NCBI GenBank assembly: GCA_005883765.1
Contig: VBAQ01000156.1
Span: 1 to 38,858 of the forward strand
DNA: 38,858 nucleotides
From: Bacteroidota bacterium
GTDB lineage: Bacteria > Bacteroidota > Bacteroidia > Chitinophagales > Chitinophagaceae
Direction of reading: 5' to 3'
A model generated the notes under the pieces. The model was given only the letters and a program-made list of their open reading frames with translations. It had not been told where the DNA came from and ran no database searches. A program made the position numbers and the translations under genes. Below, one piece after another: positions 32,722 to 38,858 of this stretch. Position 1 is the first letter of the stretch. Every line of letters begins with the position of its first letter.

Positions 32722-33840
32722 ATGAGAATTGGAATCGTTTGTTATCCTACGTTTGGCGGAAGCGGCGTTTTAGCCACAGAATTAGGAAAGGCATTGGCGC
32801 AAAAAAATCACCAGGTACATTTTATTACTTACCAGCAACCAGTGAGGTTGAATGGTTTTATTCCTAACATTTTTTATCACGAAGTGCAGGTTCCTCCTTA
32901 TCCCCTTTTTGATTATCCTCCGTATGAAACCGCACTGGCTAGCACGATGGTAGATGTGATCCGGAATAACAACCTTGACCTTCTTCATGTTCATTATGCA
33001 ATTCCTCACGCGTCGGCTGCTTTTGTTGCAAAGCAAATATTGAAGAAGGAGAATAAAATAATTCCTGTGGTGACTACTCTTCATGGCACAGATATTACTC
33101 TCGTCGGGAGAGATAAGATGTACGCTCCTGTTGTTGCTTTTTCAATCAATCAGAGCGACGCCATCACGGCTGTGTCACAAAACCTGCGTGATGAAACCTA
33201 TAAAACTTTCAAAATCGAAAAAGAGATAGAGGTCATTTTCAACTTTGTGGACGTAAAACGATTTACACGAAAGCCAATTGATGCCTTCCGGAAAGTCATT
33301 GCACCCAATGGTGAAAGAATTCTACTGCATGCTTCTAATTTCAGAAAAATTAAAAGAGTGCAGGATGTGGTTCAAGTTTTTTACAACGTGAATAAAGAAT
33401 TGCCCTCAAAACTTTTATTTGTCGGAGACGGCCCCGAGCGGCAGACGGCTGAGGAGCTAAGCCGCAAGCTTGGAGTTTGCGACCAGGTTCAATTCGTTGG
33501 CAAGCAGGAGCAGATGGAGGACATCCTCGCCATTGCCGATCTTTTTTTGCTTCCTTCGGAATATGAAAGTTTCGGTCTTGCTGCACTGGAAGCAATGGCC
33601 GCCGGCGTCCCTGTTGTTTCCACCAATGTTGGCGGGTTAAGCGAAATCATTATACCAGGTGTGACAGGTTATATGAGCAATGTAAAAGATATAGAATCGA
33701 TGACGAACCAGGCCCTGGAAATTTTGAGGAATGATGATGTGCTGAAAGCTTTCAAATCGCGAGCGGCGGATCATGCAAAAAAATACGACATAAATAATAT
33801 TGTACCTGTGTACGAGAGACTCTACGAACGATTCCTTTAA
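32722..33840 (+). CDS. bshA: N-acetyl-alpha-D-glucosaminyl L-malate synthase (bacillithiol pathway)
   Basis: This GT4-family glycosyltransferase joins UDP-GlcNAc and L-malate in the first step of bacillithiol synthesis. The start MRIGIVCYPTFGGSGVLATELG, the stretch VHYAIPHASAAFVAKQIL, VTTLHGTDITLVG and the sugar-nucleotide motif PSEYESFGLAALEAMAAGVPVV match BshA. It has 372 residues, near the usual 375-380. TAGTTTTG at 32692-32699 fits a Bacteroidota -7 box and would give a leader of about 15-20 bases, although no good -33 box is seen. bshB and bshC are not in the window. Confidence 0.93.
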   Translation: MRIGIVCYPTFGGSGVLATELGKALAQKNHQVHFITYQQPVRLNGFIPNIFYHEVQVPPYPLFDYPPYETALASTMVDVIRNNNLDLLHVHYAIPHASAAFVAKQILKKENKIIPVVTTLHGTDITLVGRDKMYAPVVAFSINQSDAITAVSQNLRDETYKTFKIEKEIEVIFNFVDVKRFTRKPIDAFRKVIAPNGERILLHASNFRKIKRVQDVVQVFYNVNKELPSKLLFVGDGPERQTAEELSRKLGVCDQVQFVGKQEQMEDILAIADLFLLPSEYESFGLAALEAMAAGVPVVSTNVGGLSEIIIPGVTGYMSNVKDIESMTNQALEILRNDDVLKAFKSRAADHAKKYDINNIVPVYERLYERFL

Positions 33841-33849
33841 CAAGTAAGG

Positions 33850-33876
33850 AATGATGACCCTCGAGTAGTCGTCATT
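33850..33876. terminator. Inverted repeat between convergent bshA and the EnvC-like gene
   Basis: AATGATGAC (33850-33858) and GTCGTCATT (33868-33876) pair with one mismatch around a 9-base loop, ten bases after the bshA stop. No strong T-run follows, so this is only a possible terminator. Confidence 0.35.
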
Positions 33877-33901
33877 GATAACTCATCAATCATTGATTAA
33901 T

Positions 33902-35182
33902 TTATCTTCTTCTCAACCAGGGCTCAGGATTTACATTCTTACTTTCAATCATCAATATAAAATCAATTTGGCCACCAGTTCCGTCATCCGACTGTCCCAC
34001 GCGACCAATTGACTGGCCGGTTGAAACCGAACTTCCTTTGCTGACACTTACTCCGGTGAGGTTACTATAAGTTGTAAAATACTTACCATGTCGAATGGTT
34101 ACTGCCATCCCATCGCCCATATTGTACACGCCAGCCACCTCTCCATCAAACACCGATTTGACTGGCATGCCCGCAGATGGTGTCGCTATTGTAATACCGG
34201 GATTGTCGCCTTTCAATCCGTGAGTTCCTTCTACTTCGTATTTTCCAAAATGAATGCTTACAAAGCCATTATCAACCGGCCAGGGTAATCTTCCCTTATT
34301 ACCTGCAAACTCTGTATTCAATTTTACATCTGAGGCATTCAGATCAAGATAGCTTCTGGGAGCGACGCTTGTGGTTTTCTTCGTCGTTGCATTTTCGGTT
34401 GGGCTGGTAGGTGTTGCTTTTGTAATCGCGGCATTTTTTCTTGCTTCTTCTTTAGCTCTTTCGATCTCCCGTCTCACAATTGCAGCCAGTGAGTTCTTAA
34501 GAACGCGATCTCTTTTCTGTTTTGCTGCAATCTGACCTTTTACTTCTTTTTCTTTTGATTTTAATTCCGTTACTGCGACGTCTTTTTCTTTTTTCTGGCC
34601 TTCAAGTACCTCAACCTGCTTAGCCTGGTTTTGCATCGCCATTTTTTTCTCTTGCATTTGCCCTATCTGTATCTGCTTTCTTTTTGCTATCTGCTGTTGA
34701 GTTTGTAAGATGCTGTTCACTTGCTGTTCACGATATGAACGATATGATTTCAGATAGGCAATCCTTTTAAGTGCATCGTTAAAATTATTCGCGGAAAAAA
34801 TAAAATTGAGAAAATCATAAGTGCTCCTGTTTTTATAGGCGTACACAACACTGCGCGAATACTGAGCTTTCAGCGTGTCAAGCTGCTTTTGCATTCTTGC
34901 AATTTCGAGAGTGCTGCGATAAATATCATCATTTAGAAACCGGATCTCACGATTGATGTTATTGAGATACCTCTCCTGCACCTCAATTTTTCTTTTCAAA
35001 ACATTTAACTGGCCTAACGTAACGTGCCGCTGACCCTTAATTTGATTGTAAGTTTTCTGAAGATCGGCCAGTTCCTGCTGAATTTCCTGCCTTTCTTTTT
35101 CCATTTGGGTCTTGTCGTCCTGCGCATGAACGTAGGCCAGGCCAGAAAAAACAAAGACAATAAGAAAAACTACTTTCTTCAT
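33902..35182 (-). CDS. EnvC-like murein hydrolase activator with degenerate LytM domain
   Basis: From ATG 35182 the product (426 residues) has a signal peptide (MKKVVFLIVFVFSGLAYVHAQ); an upstream start at 35236 is less likely. Long coiled-coil segments rich in Q, K and E fill about residues 20-255, followed by a LytM/M23 domain. The metal ligands of active M23 peptidases are missing: the HxGxD site reads NPGIT, the YxHL site reads YSNL, and HLHFE reads QIDFI. This is the pattern of EnvC/NlpD proteins, which switch on amidases for cell separation instead of cutting peptidoglycan themselves. It is last in the ispF-dut-DUF4292 run. Confidence 0.88.
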   Translation of the reverse strand: MKKVVFLIVFVFSGLAYVHAQDDKTQMEKERQEIQQELADLQKTYNQIKGQRHVTLGQLNVLKRKIEVQERYLNNINREIRFLNDDIYRSTLEIARMQKQLDTLKAQYSRSVVYAYKNRSTYDFLNFIFSANNFNDALKRIAYLKSYRSYREQQVNSILQTQQQIAKRKQIQIGQMQEKKMAMQNQAKQVEVLEGQKKEKDVAVTELKSKEKEVKGQIAAKQKRDRVLKNSLAAIVRREIERAKEEARKNAAITKATPTSPTENATTKKTTSVAPRSYLDLNASDVKLNTEFAGNKGRLPWPVDNGFVSIHFGKYEVEGTHGLKGDNPGITIATPSAGMPVKSVFDGEVAGVYNMGDGMAVTIRHGKYFTTYSNLTGVSVSKGSSVSTGQSIGRVGQSDDGTGGQIDFILMIESKNVNPEPWLRRR

Positions 35183-35256
35183 GACAAAAATTTTGACAGG
35201 GTTAGTACGATGAGCCAGGGACAATAACGACCCCATGCAAATTAAATTTTATCGGT

Positions 35257-36066
35257 CTAATTTGTTTTGTAATTTTTAGGAATCGAGAATGGAAATGTTA
35301 AGTCCTCATTAAAATTGTACTGCTTAAACTCAAGCCGGATATCCAATTTCTTCTTTTCGGCGAATGAAATTTTACGGATCTTGGAAAAATTCATTCCTTT
35401 TTTATTTTCGTAATCTGCATACGTAAGGTCTCCTGTCCTGTTGCGTAATTCATCGAGATCATCCAATTTGATCCTTTGTACCAGGTTATCGTCGCTTAAT
35501 GTTATAAGGTTCTTAAAAACTTTTCCGATGCTCAATAAAGAAACCAGGTTATCAAATTTTGAATACGACACGATATTGCTGTCAAGAAAGACTGCATTGC
35601 CGATAAGTAGGTCCTGTAAAGTGGAAAGATCGACCGGCAAGGCGCTCACTTCCTGTAAGAATTCTATGCTCCTGCCAGTGTAAAGCTTGTTTTGCTTGTC
35701 CAGGATCTTTACAGAGTCCCTGGTAATGAGTGCCCGCAAGCCTTCAATACCAAAGATCGCATTCACTGATATCCAGATGGCACTATCCTTATACATCCGA
35801 AGATTGGCATTGACATTATATTTTTTATCATCTGCGTCTATGTAGTCTACATTCAGCTTCGCGGAAAAAGTGCGGTAATCAATATGATTAGCAAGCGCGG
35901 CATGGTAGGTCTTTTTTATAAACAGGGTAGAATCTTCTTTGGCATGATCCAAACTAGCCGTTCCTGTTGTATCCTTTCTTATGATCGCCGTTTGTATTTT
36001 TTTTGTAGGCTTACACGAGATAAACACGAGAATAAAAACGCTCAAAATAAAGAATACTCTAATCAT
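35257..36066 (-). CDS. DUF4292 lipoprotein
   Basis: The 269-residue product begins with a lipoprotein signal (IRVFFILSVFILVFISC, Cys at residue 18), so it is anchored in a membrane. The body (YRTFSAKLNVDYIDADDKKY, VNANLRMYKDSAIWISV, FGIEGLRALITRDSVKIL) is the DUF4292 family, a LolA/LolB-like beta half-barrel common in Bacteroidota. It starts 6 bp after dut and precedes the EnvC-like gene, a neighbourhood often conserved in the phylum. A role in moving lipoproteins or lipids is likely from the fold, but unproven. Confidence 0.85.
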   Translation of the reverse strand: MIRVFFILSVFILVFISCKPTKKIQTAIIRKDTTGTASLDHAKEDSTLFIKKTYHAALANHIDYRTFSAKLNVDYIDADDKKYNVNANLRMYKDSAIWISVNAIFGIEGLRALITRDSVKILDKQNKLYTGRSIEFLQEVSALPVDLSTLQDLLIGNAVFLDSNIVSYSKFDNLVSLLSIGKVFKNLITLSDDNLVQRIKLDDLDELRNRTGDLTYADYENKKGMNFSKIRKISFAEKKKLDIRLEFKQYNFNEDLTFPFSIPKNYKTN

Positions 36067-36072
36067 AATGGT

Positions 36073-36516
36073 TTATTGTTTGCCGGTGTGACCAAAGCCG
36101 CCGGTGTTTCTTTCTGTCTCATTCAATTCGTTCACCGGCAACAATATTGCTCTTTCCGCTTTTTGAATGATCATTTGCGCAATGCGATCACCCGGCTGAA
36201 TGATGTGCCGTTCCTGTGAAAGGTTGATCAAAATAATTTTGATCTCTCCCCGATAATCTGCATCAATTGTCCCTGGTGAATTCAGACAAGTGATACCATG
36301 AGTTATAGCGAGACCGCTTCTGGGCCTTATCTGCGCTTCATATCCTTGTGGCAATTCAATAAATAAACCAGTAGGCACCAAAACTCTTTCAAATGGACTG
36401 AGGGCAATTGATTCATTGAGATCGGCTCTGATATCCATTCCCGAGGAGCCGGCCGTTGCATAGTGTGGTAGTGGGTTCTTGGACCTGTTTACGATCTTAA
36501 CATGAATGGATGACAT
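36073..36516 (-). CDS. dut: dUTP diphosphatase
   Basis: The enzyme hydrolyses dUTP to dUMP and keeps uracil out of DNA. All five motifs of the trimeric family are present in the 147 residues: [12 protein letters not shown] (1), RPRSGLAI (2), [11 protein letters not shown] with the catalytic Asp and Tyr (3), GDRIAQMII (4) and [11 protein letters not shown] (5). It lies 40 bp after ispF and 6 bp before the DUF4292 gene on the same strand, so these are probably one operon. Confidence 0.95.
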   Translation of the reverse strand: MSSIHVKIVNRSKNPLPHYATAGSSGMDIRADLNESIALSPFERVLVPTGLFIELPQGYEAQIRPRSGLAITHGITCLNSPGTIDADYRGEIKIILINLSQERHIIQPGDRIAQMIIQKAERAILLPVNELNETERNTGGFGHTGKQ

Positions 36517-36556
36517 GCGGGCAAAGATAGACCACTGATTGAAATGATTAAATTGA

Positions 36557-37033
36557 TTATCTTTTTTGTAACAATACAGTCGCGTATGCGGCTATTCCTT
36601 CTCCCCTACCAATAAAACCCATTTTCTCCGTCGTCGTAGCCTTTATAGAAATATCCTTCGTAGAAATATTCATCACGCTTGCGATTACCTTCTGCATTTC
36701 TTCGACATAAGGGCTGATCTTGGGCTCTTGCAAGCATACGGTACTGTCGACATTGATCACATCGAAATTTTCATTCCTGATCAACTCAACGGTTTTTTTC
36801 AAAAGAATTTTGCTATCGATATCCTTAAACTCATCTGACGTATCCGGAAAATGAACGCCAATATCGCCGAGGCAGGCGGCTCCCAATAAAGCATCACAAA
36901 CAGCATGAAGTAGCACATCAGCATCACTATGACCTGTTGCTCCTTTGTGATGAGGGACCTTAACACCACCTATCCATAGTTCTCGTCCATCAACCATCTG
37001 GTGAAAATCCATTCCTGATCCGATCCTGAACAT
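36557..37033 (-). CDS. ispF: 2-C-methyl-D-erythritol 2,4-cyclodiphosphate synthase
   Basis: This is the fifth enzyme of the MEP isoprenoid pathway. It has 158 residues. Zinc ligands lie in GMDFHQM (D and H) and [19 protein letters not shown] (H), and the nucleotide-side motif is [19 protein letters not shown]. It begins the ispF-dut-DUF4292-EnvC run, after the terminator of porV. Confidence 0.95.
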   Translation of the reverse strand: MFRIGSGMDFHQMVDGRELWIGGVKVPHHKGATGHSDADVLLHAVCDALLGAACLGDIGVHFPDTSDEFKDIDSKILLKKTVELIRNENFDVINVDSTVCLQEPKISPYVEEMQKVIASVMNISTKDISIKATTTEKMGFIGRGEGIAAYATVLLQKR

Positions 37034-37056
37034 GTTTTTCTTTTTACAGCAAATAT

Positions 37057-37090
37057 CTAAAAGAAGAACGTCCCAAATGCTTGGGACGTT
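37057..37090 (-). terminator. Rho-independent terminator after porV
   Basis: On the minus strand AACGTCCCAA and TTGGGACGTT (37067-37090) make a perfect 10-bp stem with a 4-base loop, followed by CTTCTTTT. It is 19 bp past the porV stop and separates the porU-porV pair from ispF. Confidence 0.8.
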
Positions 37091-37108
37091 TCAAAATTCA
37101 TTTATGTT

Positions 37109-38284
37109 TTATTTGTTCTCGGGTGAAACAGTAGCATTATTTTGCGCGTCCAGATCAAATAGCAAAGTGAAGCGAAGCGTGTTTGATAGTGGATTACGAT
37201 TTACACCGCTGCCTGAAGGCAGCAGGTAGGAGAAATGCAAAGCAAAAATGTTGTACTTAACACTTACACCCATCGTAAAATATTTGCGATTGCCTTTTGT
37301 CTTGTCCTCATAGAAATATCCCAGGCGAAACCCAAATTGATTGTTGTACCAATATTCACTTCCAAGAGAAACCTGGACTTCTTTTAATTCTTCGCTGGCG
37401 CCACCAGGTGCGTCACCAAAAGAGCTGAACCAACTACCTACTACACTTTTTGTACGGTATGCATCTAATGCGGCCTGGTCACCCTCTGCCGGCGGAGTCG
37501 GCACCAGGAGTTTATTAAGATCCACGCCAAAACTTATTTTGTTTTGCTCGTCAATAACCTTGGTGTAAGTAGTTCCGAGACCCAGGTTCGCAGGGATAAA
37601 ATCTTTTTGATCCGCGTTGTCTGTATAAGCAATCTTTGAACCCAGGTTAGTCATGGCCAAGCCAAAAGCCCAACCACTGCCTCCCTCATTTTTTCCATCG
37701 TAAAAAAATCCGAGATCACCTGCGACTGCAGTCCCAGCCTTATAATTAGAACCGTTGGTGGCGGCGCCACCGGCAAGGTTTGAGTAAATATATTTTAAGC
37801 TTACGCCTATGCCCATTTTTTCAGACAACTTGCGCGAATAACCAACGTCAACTCCAAACTCCCGTGGGCGGAACGTGTTGAGATCATTTCCTAAATTGTC
37901 TGTGAATTGAATGTTGCCGAGACTGAAATAGCGAACCGAAGCATTGATAGCCTGGTTCTCATCAAATTTATAATATCCTGCAAGCGATGCAAGGTATACA
38001 TCGTTTAATCCAAGATCCTTCAACCAAGGAGTGTATGTGACACCGATGCCGCCTTGTGATTCATTGAAGGGGATCTTCGCCAAATTAAAAAAACCTGAAT
38101 TGGCGTCTGGAGAAGTTGCTAGTGCCAGATCACCCATGCCACCTGTTCTTGCATCCGGAGAGATTCTTAAGAAAGGAACAGCGGTCGTTACCACATTCAA
38201 ACGATTGGCCTGGGCATTTACGGTTAGGGTGAAAACAAATAAGAGTAGGCAAGTAGCAAAAAATCTTATTGCAGTTGATCTCAT
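37109..38284 (-). CDS. porV: Type IX secretion outer-membrane protein PorV
   Basis: PorV (LptO) is the beta-barrel that shuttles type IX cargo to the attachment complex with PorU. From ATG 38284 the product has 391 residues and a signal peptide ending in TVNAQ; the in-frame start at 38311 would add nine residues. The mature start PFLRISPDARTGGMGDLALATSPDANS is the hallmark of PorV, and beta-barrel strands fill the rest. It lies 80 bp after porU, the usual gene order. A good promoter is visible in that gap (38309-38316), so it may also be transcribed alone. Confidence 0.92.
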   Translation of the reverse strand: MRSTAIRFFATCLLLFVFTLTVNAQANRLNVVTTAVPFLRISPDARTGGMGDLALATSPDANSGFFNLAKIPFNESQGGIGVTYTPWLKDLGLNDVYLASLAGYYKFDENQAINASVRYFSLGNIQFTDNLGNDLNTFRPREFGVDVGYSRKLSEKMGIGVSLKYIYSNLAGGAATNGSNYKAGTAVAGDLGFFYDGKNEGGSGWAFGLAMTNLGSKIAYTDNADQKDFIPANLGLGTTYTKVIDEQNKISFGVDLNKLLVPTPPAEGDQAALDAYRTKSVVGSWFSSFGDAPGGASEELKEVQVSLGSEYWYNNQFGFRLGYFYEDKTKGNRKYFTMGVSVKYNIFALHFSYLLPSGSGVNRNPLSNTLRFTLLFDLDAQNNATVSPENK

Positions 38285-38308
38285 CAGTAAGAATTTAATA
38301 TTGGTGTG

Positions 38309-38340
38309 CAAATATAGTGGCTTTTAAAAGTTTGAAACTT
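38309..38340 (-). promoter_or_regulatory. Candidate promoter of porV with two upstream palindromes
   Basis: On the minus strand TATATTTG (38316-38309) is an exact TAnnTTTG -7 box about 24 bases before the porV start codon. The upstream flank holds two perfect palindromes, CTTTTAAAAG (38321-38330) and AAGTTTGAAACTT (38328-38340), in the place of the -33 region. They may be an operator or only AT-rich symmetry. Confidence 0.5.
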
Positions 38341-38364
38341 AAAATATTGGATTTGGGAGGGCAT

Positions 38365-38858
38365 TTAGAAAACCACTAATCTTTCAATCCGTTCTCTTTT
38401 TTTGCCTTCGGGAGTGATCACGGTGAGCCGGTATAAATAAACTCCACGACCTAATTTATCCCCCTGCTCATCACGACCATCCCATTCGACTTCAGAAGAA
38501 CGATTTCCTGCATCGTTTATTGTTTGTTTGATCGTTTTGACCACCTTGCCGGTGACTGTAAATATTTGAACCTTGACCTGCAAATTTTGCCCCGGCCGAT
38601 TATGTTCAAACCAAAACTGTGTTTTTGTGGTGAACGGGTTTGGATAATTAAGTACATGACTCAATACAAGCTCTTCATTTTTTGCTACTGTAAATTCCAG
38701 TGTGTATTCGCTGGAATTATTCAAAACATCCCATGCTTTTATTTTCAAACTATGCATCCCTGCGGACAAAGCGGGTAATTGAAAGTGCACGGTGCCTTGT
38801 TGGTAGTTATCAAGGTCAGCCTGGTAAAAATCATTCAAGATAAAATACTGGCGATTGT
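38365..38858 (-). CDS. porU: C-terminal part of the type IX sortase PorU (cut by the window edge)
   Basis: The frame is open to the edge, so only the last ~164 residues are seen. NRQYFILNDFYQADLDNYQQ, the GMHSLKIKAWDVLNNSSEY stretch and LNYPNPFTTKTQFWFEHN are the conserved end of PorU, the Cys protease that removes the C-terminal sorting signal of type IX cargo and attaches cargo to lipopolysaccharide. The final segment (WDGRDEQGDKLGRGVYLYRL...RIERLVVF) is a T9SS-like C-terminal domain, which PorU itself carries. The catalytic residues lie outside the window. porV follows directly. Confidence 0.88.
   Translation of the reverse strand, partial: NRQYFILNDFYQADLDNYQQGTVHFQLPALSAGMHSLKIKAWDVLNNSSEYTLEFTVAKNEELVLSHVLNYPNPFTTKTQFWFEHNRPGQNLQVKVQIFTVTGKVVKTIKQTINDAGNRSSEVEWDGRDEQGDKLGRGVYLYRLTVITPEGKKRERIERLVVF

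Noticed and set aside
1-38858. CRISPR array, tRNA or rRNA genes, prophage
   Set aside because: No regularly spaced repeats, no cloverleaf-like or rRNA-like stretch and no phage structural genes were seen in the gaps between genes.

Overview
The window reads as chromosome of a Bacteroidota bacterium, most likely of the Chitinophagaceae/Sphingobacteriia type. The evidence is a type IX secretion gene pair (porU-porV), a PorP/SprF protein, a LytS/LytTR two-component pair, bshA (bacillithiol synthesis), a Bacteroidota-type arginine cluster with a SOTCase/AOTCase-like carbamoyltransferase, a -7 element of the TAnnTTTG class, and several TTG starts with no clear Shine-Dalgarno sequence. The genus cannot be fixed from sequence alone.

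Layout. 1-7407 (minus strand): the start of an exported protein cut by the edge, two tandem paralogous exported BNR/sortilin-like beta-propeller proteins each followed by a hairpin terminator, and a small LolA-like exported protein split by a frameshift. 7480-13095 (plus): adenine deaminase, an unknown small protein, a LiaF-like membrane protein, a DUF4288 protein, then a LytS-type kinase and LytTR regulator. 13230-14380: a T9SS-sorted surface protein whose sorting domain is out of frame at a T7 tract. 14383-21223: anmK, upp, PorP/SprF, a dicarboxylate symporter, a 3-methyladenine glycosylase, an EI24-type membrane protein and an RsmI-like methylase. 21356-31140: the arginine operon (promoter, leader, GNAT acylglutamate synthase candidate, argG, argC, argD, argF', DUF559::argB, argE, a four-helix-bundle gene, argH). 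31217-33840: M28 peptidase and bshA, divergent. 33902-38858 (minus): porU (partial), porV, terminator, ispF, dut, a DUF4292 lipoprotein and an EnvC-like amidase activator.

The most unusual feature is the density of short palindromic repeats inside or at the edges of otherwise conserved genes. Several are read through in frame, adding residues to adenine deaminase, the RsmI-like methylase, the ornithine carbamoyltransferase and acetylglutamate kinase, and probably replacing residues in argininosuccinate lyase. Others supply the ends of argG and argF'. In the arginine operon one repeat pair forms 22-bp inverted repeats (20/22 identical) around a DUF559 (Vsr-like endonuclease fold) reading frame. 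This unit sits between argF' and argB: its left repeat encodes the stop codon of argF', and its reading frame runs through the right repeat into argB, giving an in-frame DUF559-ArgB fusion. A second small cargo gene (four-helix bundle, S23/IVP-like) bordered by another repeat family sits between argE and argH. This looks like a set of miniature elements tolerated within coding sequence, comparable in principle to Rickettsia palindromic elements; their mobility is inference.

The arginine operon leader may also hold a short peptide ORF whose only two Arg codons lie just before two overlapping, mutually exclusive pairings, a weak candidate for attenuation. No tRNA, rRNA, CRISPR array, IS transposase or prophage was seen.
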